Assembly (NCBI RefSeq): GCF_039621805.1
Contig: NZ_CP155073.1
Span: forward strand, 2,294,001-2,358,000
Direction: 5' to 3'
DNA from: Paraburkholderia sp. PREW-6R
GTDB lineage: Bacteria > Pseudomonadota > Gammaproteobacteria > Burkholderiales > Burkholderiaceae
Length of the DNA: 64,000 bases
The notes under the pieces were generated by a model, which did not search any database, had not been told where the DNA came from, and saw only the letters and a program-made list of their open reading frames with translations. Shown here in pieces: positions 9,747 through 18,266 of this stretch; within the stretch, counting starts at the first letter, position 1, and each line of letters begins with the position of its first letter. The position numbers and the translations under genes were made by a program.

Positions 9747-10543
9747 GCTTACTGGTCAAGGCACAGCGCGAAGGCCAGACAATCGCGCGCGTCACGCCGG
9801 CGTCGGCCTGCTGGCGCTACGTGGGATTTGCCGCCTATCGCCTGGGCGAAAAGGAAGTGGTGCACGTGTTCGAAGCATCACGCGAAGTGTGTATCGTGGT
9901 GCTCACGGGCGCGGTGGACATTGAAACGGCGGACAATACGTGGAGTTCGCTGGGTTCGCGCGACAGCGTCTTCGAAGACGCCGCGCCGTATGCGCTGTAT
10001 CTGCCACCCGGCGTGCGCGCCACGGTGCGTGCCCGGCGCAATGCCGAAATTGGCGTCGCGAGCGCGCCGGCCAAAGGCGAGTTCCCCGCGCGTCTGATCG
10101 AACCGGGTTCGATGAAGCGCTCGACGCGCGGCAAAGGGCTGAACACGCGCTACGTATGCGACATTCTTCCGCAGACCGAAGCGGCCGAGTCGCTACTGGT
10201 CGTCGAGGTGCGCACGCCCGGCGGTCATGCGTCGAGCTACCCGCCGCACAAGCACGATACCGATAACGTGCCGCACGAGAGCTCGCTCGAAGAGACGTAC
10301 TACCATCGTCTCGACCCGCCGCAAGGATTTGCGTTCCAACGGGTGTACACGGATCTGCGCGACATCGACGAATCGCTCGCCGTCGAGAATCACGACGTGG
10401 TCATGGTGCCGCGCGGCTATCACCCGGTCGTGGTGCCGTATGGCTACGACTCGTACTATCTGAACGTGATGGCCGGCTCGCAGCGGGTCTGGCATTTCCG
10501 CAACGACCCCGCACACGAATGGATCATCAACAAGGACGCCTGA
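9743..10543 (+). CDS. iolB: 5-deoxy-glucuronate isomerase
   Basis: This 266-residue protein is a bicupin of the KduI/IolB family. The metal-binding cupin motif is seen in SSYPPHKHDTDN and the following ESSLEETYYHR, with a late His in GYHPVVVPYGYDSYYLNVMAG. It converts 5-deoxy-glucuronic acid to 2-deoxy-5-keto-gluconate, the substrate of IolC. The ATG overlaps the iolE stop by 4 bp and is preceded by AGGAGG. It is the last gene of the operon, and the next genes converge on it. Confidence 0.94.
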   Translation: MSLLVKAQREGQTIARVTPASACWRYVGFAAYRLGEKEVVHVFEASREVCIVVLTGAVDIETADNTWSSLGSRDSVFEDAAPYALYLPPGVRATVRARRNAEIGVASAPAKGEFPARLIEPGSMKRSTRGKGLNTRYVCDILPQTEAAESLLVVEVRTPGGHASSYPPHKHDTDNVPHESSLEETYYHRLDPPQGFAFQRVYTDLRDIDESLAVENHDVVMVPRGYHPVVVPYGYDSYYLNVMAGSQRVWHFRNDPAHEWIINKDA

Positions 10544-10552
10544 GTGTCGCCT

Positions 10553-10580
10553 GGCCATGCGTTGTCTGACTCGCATGGCC
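10553..10580 (+). terminator. Hairpin just after iolB
   Basis: GGCCATGCG and CGCATGGCC form a perfect 9-bp stem around a 10-nt loop, starting 10 nt after the iolB stop. No T-run follows on the plus strand, so it may be a 3'-end-stabilising hairpin or a Rho-associated end rather than a classical intrinsic terminator. The stretch up to livF (10,768) shows nothing else. Confidence 0.45.
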
Positions 10581-10767
10581 GTGGGAGAATTCACGTGCGC
10601 TCACTTGCGCGCAGCAAGGTCCACGCTCAGCGCGCCGTCCGGAGTGTGGGGCTAGCGGATTCAAACGCCAACGCGTGCGCTATCTCATGTCGAGCGGTCA
10701 ACGCGATGGCCATGCAAGCCGGGGCGCCGCGCCTTATCGCAATCAGCTGCGCGGCCAACGCGTTGGC

Positions 10768-11481
10768 TCAACCTACGCCGAGCCATTCGCGCATCACGTC
10801 GGTACGCTGCGCGAAAACCGCGAGGTCGCCTTCGAATACGATCTCGCCGTGCCCCATGACCGCGACGCGGTTCGCGATGTCGCGCGCCATCACGAGGCGC
10901 TGTTCGATCAGCAGCATCGCAAGTCCTCGATCGCGCAGCGTGCGCAACGCTTGCGCGACCTGCATCATCACCATGCTTGCGAGGCCTTCGCCGGGTTCAT
11001 CGATCACCAGCAGGTCAGGGTCGCCCAGCAATGCACGAGCGAGCGTCAGCATCTGCTGCTCGCCGCCCGATAACGCGCCTGCGCGCGTGCGCTTGCGTTC
11101 GTGCAGCACTGGAAAAAGCGTGTACGCGTCGTCGAAGGTGAAGCGCGGTGCACGGCCGCGAGCTTGCGGCGCGATGCCGAGCTGCAGATTTTCGTGGACG
11201 TTCAGCGTCGGAAAAACGTCGCGATGCTCCGGTACATAGCCTACGCCGAGGCGCGCGATTTCAAACGTGCGCAGGCCCGCAAGCGCTTGCCCGGCGAATC
11301 GCAGTTCGCCCTCGCTGCGCACGAGGCCCATGATCGCGCGCGCCAGAGTAGAACGACCCGAGCCGTTGCGGCCAACCAGCGCGAGCACTTCGCCGGACCG
11401 GATTTGCAATGTCACGCCGTGCAGCGCGTGGCTCGCGCCATACCACGCGTTCAGGCCGCGGATGTCGAGTAGCGTCGTCAT
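10768..11481 (-). CDS. livF: Branched-chain amino acid-type ABC transporter ATP-binding protein LivF, with Walker A Lys-to-Arg change
   Basis: This 237-residue ATPase of the LivF class has the signature LSGGEQQMLTLARALL and Walker B LLVIDEPGEGLA. The Walker A reads GRNGSGRST: residue 43 is Arg (codon at 11353-11355) where Lys is expected. The rest of the protein is intact, so it is not a decayed gene. The start overlaps the livG stop (ATGA). It would pair with LivG at the cytoplasmic face of LivHM. The transported substrate cannot be read from the sequence; family members take branched-chain amino acids, urea, amides or aromatic acids. Confidence 0.88.
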   Translation of the reverse strand: MTTLLDIRGLNAWYGASHALHGVTLQIRSGEVLALVGRNGSGRSTLARAIMGLVRSEGELRFAGQALAGLRTFEIARLGVGYVPEHRDVFPTLNVHENLQLGIAPQARGRAPRFTFDDAYTLFPVLHERKRTRAGALSGGEQQMLTLARALLGDPDLLVIDEPGEGLASMVMMQVAQALRTLRDRGLAMLLIEQRLVMARDIANRVAVMGHGEIVFEGDLAVFAQRTDVMREWLGVG

Positions 11482-12398
11482 GCGCCGAAGCCGTTGTTGG
11501 CGCTGTTGCTGGAGCTGTTGTTGGAGCTGTTGTTGGCGCTGTTGTGGGAGCCGTTGTGGGAGCCGTTGTTGAAGCCGTTTTTGAAGCCGTTTTGAGAGCC
11601 TTTGTTGAAGCCGTTTTGAGAGCCGTCGCCGCCCTTATCGCCATACTTATCGCCGAACTCGTCTCCGAGGTACACGGCGCGCACCGCGGCATCCGCGCGT
11701 ATCGCCGCCGGCGTGCCTGACGCGATCACGCGCCCTTGCACCAGTACCGAGATGCGATCGGCAATCGCGAATACCGCGTCCATATCATGCTCGACCATCA
11801 GCAGCGTGCGGCCCGCCGTCGCTTCGCGAATCAGCTCGACCGCGCGCGCGGCCTCCGCGCGGTTCATGCCGGCGGTCGGTTCGTCGAGCAGCAAAGTATG
11901 TGCGCCGCTCGCGAGCGCGAGGCCCAGATCGAGCGCACGTTGCTCCGCATAGCTCAGCGTGCCGGCGGCCATATCGGCGCGCGCCGCGAGACCGACGGCT
12001 TCGAGCACCTCGGCGGCGCGCGCGTCGACGGTACGCGAACCGCTGAAGCGCTGCCACCAGCGCAGGCGGTCGCGCTCGGCGAGCAGCGCGGCACAGCGCA
12101 GGTTGTCGAACACGCTCAGCCGCGCGAATACGCTCGTGGTCTGGAAACTTCGCGCGAGACCTCGACGCGCGATCGCCGCAGGCGCAAGGCGCGTGATCTC
12201 GGTGCCGAACAGATCGATGCGCCCGGCGTGCGGCCGTGCGCCGCCCGCAATCAGATTGAACAGGGTGGACTTGCCCGCGCCGTTCGGGCCGATCAATGCG
12301 TGACGCTCGCCGGGTTCGACCGCGAGATCGACACCGCGCAAGATGCGGGTGGACCCGAAGCGTTTTTCAACGCCGTACAGCGCGAGCGCGGGGATCAT
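11478..12398 (-). CDS. livG: Branched-chain amino acid-type ABC transporter ATP-binding protein LivG, with Asn-rich repeat tail
   Basis: The 306-residue protein starts with an ATG overlapping the livM stop. Residues 1-245 are a normal LivG: Walker A GPNGAGKST (Lys43), signature LSYAEQRALDLGLAL, Walker B LLLDEPTAGM, and the family end near VRAVYLGDEF. Family members normally stop about there. Here ~61 more residues follow: a GDKYGDKGGD linker, then eleven tetrapeptides of the form [S/F/A]-x-[N/K]-[G/S] rich in Asn, encoded by 12-bp repeats (11490-11621). The tail is hydrophilic and unlikely to fold. The frame stays open through it into the livF overlap. Confidence 0.9.
   Translation of the reverse strand: MIPALALYGVEKRFGSTRILRGVDLAVEPGERHALIGPNGAGKSTLFNLIAGGARPHAGRIDLFGTEITRLAPAAIARRGLARSFQTTSVFARLSVFDNLRCAALLAERDRLRWWQRFSGSRTVDARAAEVLEAVGLAARADMAAGTLSYAEQRALDLGLALASGAHTLLLDEPTAGMNRAEAARAVELIREATAGRTLLMVEHDMDAVFAIADRISVLVQGRVIASGTPAAIRADAAVRAVYLGDEFGDKYGDKGGDGSQNGFNKGSQNGFKNGFNNGSHNGSHNSANNSSNNSSSNSANNGFGA
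11490..11621 (-). repeat. 12-bp imperfect tandem repeat encoding the LivG tail
   Basis: On the plus strand the units read GCTGTTGTTGGA, GCTGTTGTTGGC, GCCGTTGTGGGA, GCCGTTTTGAGA and similar, about eleven in all. Each unit is four codons on the minus strand (for example SQNG, FNNG, SHNG, SNNS). Being a multiple of three, the array keeps every frame open on both strands, so the long open frames on the plus strand here are by-products. Confidence 0.9.
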
Positions 12399-13693
12399 GA
12401 ACCCTCTCCCGCCGGTGCGCCGCTGTGCGCCACGCGTTTTTCGACGGGAGCCCGGGCGCGCGCCGCGCGGTGCGCCGTGAACGCGCCGAGCGCAGCGAGC
12501 ATGCACACCGCGAAGCCCCGCCACCATGCCGACGATGCGCTGCCGCTGCCCCACAGCGCTCCGATTGCGCTGAACGCCGCACCGTCGTCTACGCCGAATT
12601 GCGCGGCGTATGCCCATTGCACGGCGAGCACGACGGCGAGCGTCCATGCCAGTACGGCGACGCCGCTCCACAGATACCGTGCCCGACACTGGCGCCAGCC
12701 GTGCAACACGACACGCGCAGCGTGACGCTGCATGAAGCCGGCGACGCCATCTGGCGACACGATCACGATCGTGATGAATAGCAGCCCGAGATAAAACAGC
12801 CACGCCCGCGTGACACTCGCGACCGCCACACTGAAGAGCGTCAGCACGATAGCGCCCAGCACCGGCCCAAAGAACGCGCCCGTGCCGCCGATGACCGTCG
12901 CGAGCAGCACCTCTCCCGAGCGGGCCATGCCGACGCTTTCAGTCGAAACCAGTTCGACGTTGATCAAGCCGAGCGTCCCGGCGATACCCGCGAAAAACGC
13001 CGAGCCGATCGCCACGCCGTAGCGGACGCGGCGCGGATAGCAGCCGATCGCGGCGGCCCGCGCCGGATTGTCGCGCACTGCATTGGCAAGCCGCATGAAC
13101 GGCGTGCGCGATAACGCGAAAAGCGCGGCGCTCGCAATCAGGCACCACAGCGCGATCAGCGCGTACGCTTCGCGAGCCGGCCCGAAGCTCCAGCCCGCGA
13201 CGAGCGGCCCGCTCGCACGGTCGATCGCGACACCCGCTTCGCCGCCGAACCAGTCGGGCAACGTCCAGGCCGCCGCCGCGACGAGCTCGCCGATTCCAAG
13301 CGTGATCATCGCGTAGGCCGTTCCGGCGCGACGCGTGGACACGAACCCGAGCAGCGCGCCGCACAGCGAACCGCCGATTCCGCCAACCAGCGGCAGCAGC
13401 ACCAGTGGCACACCGACATGATTGAACACGTGCGCCGCGATCAATGCGCCGAGTCCGTAATACGCGGCATGCCCGAACGACAGCAGTCCTGTTTCGCCGA
13501 GCAGCAGGTTGTACGACAGCGCGAATACGATCAGCGTGGCGGTCTGCGCGAGATAGGCGAGCAGCCAGCTTTGCGTGCAGATAAATGGGGGCGCCGCGAG
13601 GAACCCCACCAGGGCAAGCCACGGCGCGGCGGTGCGCCACCTGCTTCGTCGCGCCGCGCTGGGCAACGTGGAGGATCGCGCACGCTCACGCAT
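12395..13693 (-). CDS. livM: Branched-chain amino acid-type ABC transporter permease LivM, C-terminally extended
   Basis: This 432-residue membrane protein of BPD_transp_2/LivM type has about ten hydrophobic segments and the motif LGETGLLSFGHAAYYGLGA. The ATG at 13693 is chosen because it overlaps the livH stop by 8 bp; frames opening upstream would run deep into livH. The usual permease core ends near IVIVSPDGVAGF. About 110 residues follow with two more hydrophobic stretches and a charged tail, longer than typical LivM. The downstream livG overlaps by 4 bp. Confidence 0.88.
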   Translation of the reverse strand: MRERARSSTLPSAARRSRWRTAAPWLALVGFLAAPPFICTQSWLLAYLAQTATLIVFALSYNLLLGETGLLSFGHAAYYGLGALIAAHVFNHVGVPLVLLPLVGGIGGSLCGALLGFVSTRRAGTAYAMITLGIGELVAAAAWTLPDWFGGEAGVAIDRASGPLVAGWSFGPAREAYALIALWCLIASAALFALSRTPFMRLANAVRDNPARAAAIGCYPRRVRYGVAIGSAFFAGIAGTLGLINVELVSTESVGMARSGEVLLATVIGGTGAFFGPVLGAIVLTLFSVAVASVTRAWLFYLGLLFITIVIVSPDGVAGFMQRHAARVVLHGWRQCRARYLWSGVAVLAWTLAVVLAVQWAYAAQFGVDDGAAFSAIGALWGSGSASSAWWRGFAVCMLAALGAFTAHRAARARAPVEKRVAHSGAPAGEGS

Positions 13694-14624
13694 GGTCGTC
13701 GCGTCGTCCGAAAAGGCCTTGTGGGCGCAACACGAGCATCGCAATCAGCAGCACGTACGGAAGCAGCGGCGCGAGTTGCGCGAGCGTCAGGCTGTCCCAC
13801 CGCGCCGGTAACGACGCCCCCAGTGGGGCCAGCACGTCGCCGAGTGCGACATTGCTCGCCACCGCCAGCGTCTGGGTGCAGCCAATCAGCAATGACGCCG
13901 CCAACGCACCGCTCAACGACCCCAGCCCGCCAATCACCACGACGACGAACACGATCGATCCCAACGACTGCGCCATGCCCGGTTCGATCACCGAAAGCGG
14001 CGCGCCGATGACGCCGGCGAGCGCGGCGAGCGCCGTGCCGGCGGCAAATACGCCGGTAAAGACGCGCGGCACGTTGTGGCCGAGCGCCTCGACGGCGCTG
14101 GCATGCGAAAGCGCCGCGCGCACGATCAGGCCAGCTTTCGACACGCGCAGCACCGCATACAGCAAGGCCAGCATCACCAGCGACACCGCCATCATGAACG
14201 CGCGATAACGTGTGAACACCGCGCCGTAAAGTGTGAAAAGCGGACCGTCGAGGACGACGGGCACGCTCGCGGCGAGCGGGTTCAACCCCCAGCCGAGCTT
14301 GACCAGTTCGCCGATCAGGTAGGCTGCGCCGAAGGTCAGTAGCAGTTCGGCGAGGTGGCCGTGCGGACGCACGCGGCGCAATAACCAACGCTCGACGAAC
14401 GCGCCGATCATTCCAACGATCACGGGCGCGATCACGAGCGCGCTCCAGAACCCCGCGCGCGCCGCGACCGAAAAACCGACGTAAGCGCCCAGCATGTAAA
14501 AGCTGGCGTGCGCGAAATTGAGCACGCCGAGCATGCTGAAAATCAGTGTCAGTCCGGCCGACAGCATGAACAGCAGCAGGCCGTAACTGACGCCGTTCAG
14601 CAGATTGATGACGAACGACTGCAC
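13686..14624 (-). CDS. livH: Branched-chain amino acid-type ABC transporter permease LivH
   Basis: This 312-residue polytopic permease starts MQSFVINLLNGVSYGLLLFM and contains GVLNFAHASFYMLGAY and VVVVIGGLGSLSGALAAS, both characteristic of LivH. It is the first transporter gene of the minus-strand run livH-livM-livG-livF. The thioesterase gene ends 13 bp upstream, so they are probably co-transcribed. No periplasmic binding-protein gene lies on either side. Confidence 0.9.
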   Translation of the reverse strand: MQSFVINLLNGVSYGLLLFMLSAGLTLIFSMLGVLNFAHASFYMLGAYVGFSVAARAGFWSALVIAPVIVGMIGAFVERWLLRRVRPHGHLAELLLTFGAAYLIGELVKLGWGLNPLAASVPVVLDGPLFTLYGAVFTRYRAFMMAVSLVMLALLYAVLRVSKAGLIVRAALSHASAVEALGHNVPRVFTGVFAAGTALAALAGVIGAPLSVIEPGMAQSLGSIVFVVVVIGGLGSLSGALAASLLIGCTQTLAVASNVALGDVLAPLGASLPARWDSLTLAQLAPLLPYVLLIAMLVLRPQGLFGRRDDHA

Positions 14625-14636
14625 GGCGGGGCCCGC

Positions 14637-15086
14637 TTATTCCGACTGCATTTCGACGGCCAACGGCTCGAGCGCCGCCCGCAGATCGGCAGGCAGGTTC
14701 ACCGGACGACGCGTGACGCGATCCACGTACACATGCACGAAGTGCCCTTGCGCAGCTGGCTGGTCTTCGCCTTCCCGGAAAAGTCCGACTTCATAGCGCA
14801 CGCTCGACGTGCCCAGCCGCACCACGCGCAAGCCGGCCTCGATCCGCTCGGGGAACACCAGCGGCGCAAAGTAGTTGCAGTGCGTTTCGACCACGAGGCC
14901 GATCGTCGCGCCCTGCCCGATATCGAGCACGCCGGCGCGAATCAGATACTCGTTCACGACAGTGTCGAAGTAGCTGTAGTAGACGACGTTATTCACGTGG
15001 CCATAGACGTCGTTGTCCATCCAGCGGGTGGTAATCGGCAGGAAGTGCGGATACGAGGCGCGCGCGGCGGGAGCGGGTTTGTTCAT
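14637..15086 (-). CDS. Acyl-CoA thioesterase (4HBT / YbgC-FadM type)
   Basis: This 149-residue hot-dog-fold protein carries the active-site segment [20 protein letters not shown] with the catalytic Asp of 4-hydroxybenzoyl-CoA thioesterase-like enzymes. It would hydrolyse acyl-CoA esters in the cytoplasm. It lies 13 bp upstream of livH and 70 bp downstream of a Nudix gene on the same strand. The substrate is unknown. Next to a liv-type transporter an aromatic or branched-chain acyl-CoA is conceivable, but this is only context. Confidence 0.88.
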   Translation of the reverse strand: MNKPAPAARASYPHFLPITTRWMDNDVYGHVNNVVYYSYFDTVVNEYLIRAGVLDIGQGATIGLVVETHCNYFAPLVFPERIEAGLRVVRLGTSSVRYEVGLFREGEDQPAAQGHFVHVYVDRVTRRPVNLPADLRAALEPLAVEMQSE

Positions 15087-15156
15087 CGTGGCGTGAAGGT
15101 ATGTTTTCTGGGGTCGTGATCAGTGTGCGCGAACGTGGGAGACAAACTGCTGTACG

Positions 15157-15687
15157 TCACTGCCCGGGTCTTTCGACGAACTCGAACGGCAAGCCGCGCC
15201 GGCGCATCCAGTCGCCGAGCGCCTGGCCGGTGCCCGCACGCCACGGCCGCAATTTCGCGGGCTCGACGAGCCGGTATTCGAGCAGTTCCGGCGACAACGC
15301 TATCGTGCCATGCGCTTTGACGTGATACGCAATGATCAGCTCGTTTTTGCGGATGAACTCGTACACACCGACCAGCTCGACCGAGTCCGCCTGTAACGAG
15401 GTCTCCTCCAGCACTTCTCGCGCAATGCCCTCTTCCGGCGTCTCGCCGTTTTCGAGGAAGCCCGTGATCAGCGCGAACATGCCTTCCGGCCACGCGGCGT
15501 TGCGCGCCAGCAGAATCTTGCCCTCGTATTCGACGATCGCCGCGACCACCGGCAGCGGATTGTTCCAGTGGACGTAGCCACACTCCGTGTCAGGACAGGT
15601 GCGGCGAACGCGACCACCTTCGTGCAGCGCGTCGGCGCGTTCTGTCAATGGCGCCGCGCAGCGCGGACAGTATTGGTATTCGGTCAT
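15157..15687 (-). CDS. Nudix hydrolase with N-terminal zinc ribbon
   Basis: The protein has 176 residues. An N-terminal zinc ribbon (YCPRC near residue 7, TCPDTECG near 34) is followed by a Nudix box, GFLENGE-x7-REVLEETS, with Ser where the consensus has Gly. The arrangement resembles NADH pyrophosphatase-like (NudC-related) enzymes but is shorter than NudC (about 260) and lacks its N-terminal domain. It likely cleaves a nucleoside-diphosphate derivative. The ATG at 15687 is the only start that includes the whole ribbon. Confidence 0.85.
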   Translation of the reverse strand: MTEYQYCPRCAAPLTERADALHEGGRVRRTCPDTECGYVHWNNPLPVVAAIVEYEGKILLARNAAWPEGMFALITGFLENGETPEEGIAREVLEETSLQADSVELVGVYEFIRKNELIIAYHVKAHGTIALSPELLEYRLVEPAKLRPWRAGTGQALGDWMRRRGLPFEFVERPGQ

Positions 15688-15712
15688 GGCGTGACGAATC
15701 TCTTTATCTTGT

Positions 15713-15767
15713 GTGTTCGCGGGGTGTTCGCAGGGTGTTCGCGGGCTGTTCGTAGCGTGTTGGTGAT
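15713..15767 (+). repeat. 11-bp tandem repeat between the Nudix gene and ltaE
   Basis: Units of GTGTTCGCGGG occur about four to five times (three nearly perfect, then diverged copies). They fill most of the 94-bp gap upstream of the Nudix start. On the minus strand they lie within its leader region. Confidence 0.75.
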
Positions 15768-15781
15768 GGGTTGGCGCGCCT

Positions 15782-16813
15782 TCACGCCGCGCACAGCTCG
15801 CGCACTTCCGCCGCGAAACGTTCGACCGTTTCCGGCTGCGTGTCCCACGCGCACATCAGGCGGCAGCCGCCCGCGCCGATGAACTCATAGAACTTCCAGC
15901 CACGCGCCCGCATCGCCTTCGCTGCCTGGGTGGGCAACTGCGCGAAGACAGCGTTCGATTCGCTCGGAAACATGATGCTGACGCCAGGAATATCCTGCAA
16001 CCGCGATTGCAGCAATTGCGCCATCGCGTTGGCGTGACGCGCATTGCGCAGCCACACGTCGTTGTCGAGCAAGCCGAGCCACGGCGCGGAGATGAAGCGC
16101 ATCTTCGACGCGAGCTGGCCGGCCTGCTTCAGGCGATAAGCGAAATCGTCGGCCAGCGCGCGGTCGAAGAACACCACCGCTTCGCCGACCGGCAAGCCGT
16201 TTTTCGTACCGCCGAAACAGAGCACGTCGACGCCCGCACGCCACGTGATCTCCGACGGATGCACGTTGAGCGCGGCCACTGCATTCGCGAAACGCGCGCC
16301 GTCCATATGCACTTTCAGATGACGCCGTTTTGCGATCGCGGCGATCGCGCGCACTTCCTCGACGCTGTAGACGGTGCCGACTTCCGTCGACTGGGTGAGC
16401 GTGACGACTTTCGGCTTCGGGTAATGAATGTCGGCGCGGCGCGTGACGACTGCTTCGATCGCGTCCGGCGTGAGCTTGCCGCCGACGCCCGGCGCGGTCA
16501 GCAGCTTCGAGCCGCCCGAGAAGAACTCGGGGCCGCCGCACTCGTCCGTTTCGATGTGCGCGAGTTCGTGGCAGATCACCGAGTGATACGACTGGCAAAG
16601 CGACGCGAGCGCGAGCGAATTGGCGGCCGTGCCGTTGAAGACGAAGAACACTTCGCAGTCGGTCTGAAACAGGTCGCGCAGACGGTCGCAGACCTGGTGG
16701 GTCCATGAGTCGTCGCCGTAGGCCGGTTCATGACCGCTATTGTTGGCGGCAATCAGCGCGGCGAGCGCTTCGGGACAGATGCCGGCGTAGTTGTCGGACG
16801 CGAAATGTTGCAT
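15782..16813 (-). CDS. ltaE: Low-specificity L-threonine aldolase
   Basis: This 343-residue PLP enzyme of the beta-eliminating lyase family starts MQHFASDNYAGICPEALAAL. It contains HMDGARFANAVAA and the PLP lysine in CFGGTKNGLPVGEA (about residue 204). It splits threonine into glycine and acetaldehyde. The ATG at 16813 is preferred over a TTG seven codons upstream because the family begins with this F(A)SDN motif. It is on the same strand as the Nudix gene but separated by the 11-bp repeat tract. Confidence 0.92.
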   Translation of the reverse strand: MQHFASDNYAGICPEALAALIAANNSGHEPAYGDDSWTHQVCDRLRDLFQTDCEVFFVFNGTAANSLALASLCQSYHSVICHELAHIETDECGGPEFFSGGSKLLTAPGVGGKLTPDAIEAVVTRRADIHYPKPKVVTLTQSTEVGTVYSVEEVRAIAAIAKRRHLKVHMDGARFANAVAALNVHPSEITWRAGVDVLCFGGTKNGLPVGEAVVFFDRALADDFAYRLKQAGQLASKMRFISAPWLGLLDNDVWLRNARHANAMAQLLQSRLQDIPGVSIMFPSESNAVFAQLPTQAAKAMRARGWKFYEFIGAGGCRLMCAWDTQPETVERFAAEVRELCAA

Positions 16814-16904
16814 GGCTGGCGGCGCGCCCGGCAACAGGCGCGCTGGAAATGACGGAAAGCGGTCATTTTAGTGCGCCAATGCGTTGTGTGTTTCCGCGTG
16901 TGGT

Positions 16905-18191
16905 TCAACTGCAGCCGCAATCGGGCATGCGTGAACGCGCGCGCGGCTTGCGCGCCACGACGACGAGACCCGCCGCACCGAGCAGCAGCGCGCCCGCCGC
17001 AAGCCACAGCGCCGGAGAAAACGACCCGGTGCGCGCGGCGATCGGCGCGGCGACCAGCGGGCCGACAATCTGACCGATGCCGTAAGCCGCCGTCGCATAG
17101 CCCATCAAGCCGGCCGCGTGGTCGCCCCGCAGACGCCGCGCCTCACGCATGGCGAACAGCGTGATCGCAGTGAACGGCAAGCCGATCAGCATGCTGCCCA
17201 GCGAAAAACCGCCCGCCGTCGGCCAGATGATGCCGAGTGCGATCCCGGCCGCCTGCAGCACATAGGAACCGGCGAGCAACGTGCGGTTGTCCCAGTGCAG
17301 CGGCAGGCGCGCCGCCAGCAGCGCGCCGACGATCAGCGCCGCGCCGAACATCGGCCAGAACAGATCGGGCCACGGCGATCCCGGCAATGCGTGCCGCGCA
17401 ATGACCGGCAAAAAGGTGGCCGTAATGATGTAGCCGAAGCCGGGGACGCCATACAGGAGCACGAGCCAGAATGCGTCGCCCTGCCTGCTTCTTTCGCTGG
17501 CGGCCCCGCTCGCAGCGGCGTGGCTGCGGCTTGCCTGTTGCGTCGCTGCGCTCAGGCCAATAGTTTGTCCAATCGGACGGTCCTCGCGCCGCCCGAATAC
17601 CGGCCAGACAAGCGCGGCCAGCACCGCGCCGATCACGCCGAAGCCGATCCAGCCAGCCGTCGCGCCGTAGCCGCCCGCCGCGCTTACCAGCAGCCCGGTG
17701 CCGACGATGCCGACGCCCGGTCCGGTGTAGATTACGCCACTCCAGCCGTGCGCGCCGAGTTCGGCAAGCCGCCTCAGGCCCCACTGCGACGCGAACACGA
17801 AGGTCCACGCACTGACCGCGCCCGCGACGAGGCGCACCAGCGCCCAGACCCAGAACGCGTTGGTGACGCCCATCGCGAGCGTCAGCAGCGCCGTGCCGAT
17901 CAGGCCGAGCCGCACCATCCGGCCGGGTTCGACACGCACCGCCGCGCAGCCCACCGCGCCGAGGAAATAGCCCGCATAGTTGAACGACGCGAGCCAGCCG
18001 CCGTGCTGGATGTCGATCTGCGGCTGGCCGAGCGCGGCGCCGTGAAGCATCAGCGGCAACAGCGGCGTGAACGCAAACCGGCCGATGCCGAGCGCGACTG
18101 CGAGCGTCACCATGCAGGCGAGGGCGGCCCGACGGGCAGCGTGGCGGTCGTTGGCGACCAGTTGGGCAGGCGAGGAAGCAAAATCGTTCAT
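16905..18191 (-). CDS. YbfB/YjiJ-family MFS transporter
   Basis: The 428-residue protein has about twelve hydrophobic segments. MVTLAVALGIGRFAFTPLLP and GGWLASFNYAGYFLGAV near the N-terminus are typical of the YbfB/YjiJ MFS family, whose substrates are mostly unknown. The chosen ATG (18191) is followed by a short polar leader before the first helix. It is divergent from a LysR regulator 135 bp away, which may control it. Confidence 0.88.
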   Translation of the reverse strand: MNDFASSPAQLVANDRHAARRAALACMVTLAVALGIGRFAFTPLLPLMLHGAALGQPQIDIQHGGWLASFNYAGYFLGAVGCAAVRVEPGRMVRLGLIGTALLTLAMGVTNAFWVWALVRLVAGAVSAWTFVFASQWGLRRLAELGAHGWSGVIYTGPGVGIVGTGLLVSAAGGYGATAGWIGFGVIGAVLAALVWPVFGRREDRPIGQTIGLSAATQQASRSHAAASGAASERSRQGDAFWLVLLYGVPGFGYIITATFLPVIARHALPGSPWPDLFWPMFGAALIVGALLAARLPLHWDNRTLLAGSYVLQAAGIALGIIWPTAGGFSLGSMLIGLPFTAITLFAMREARRLRGDHAAGLMGYATAAYGIGQIVGPLVAAPIAARTGSFSPALWLAAGALLLGAAGLVVVARKPRARSRMPDCGCS

Positions 18192-18266
18192 GGTCGTGAT
18201 AGAGATCGATCCAAGGGCGGCAGGCGTTGGGCGGAAGTGTTTCCCATTCGACCATTGCATCTTAGC

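Noticed and set aside
11490..11621. CRISPR-like array
   Set aside because: Units are contiguous and 12 bp long with no spacers; it is a coding minisatellite.
11409..11720. A hydrophobic Val/Ala/Gly-repeat protein on the plus strand
   Set aside because: It is a by-product of the 12-bp livG repeat, which keeps all frames open; it has no ribosome site.
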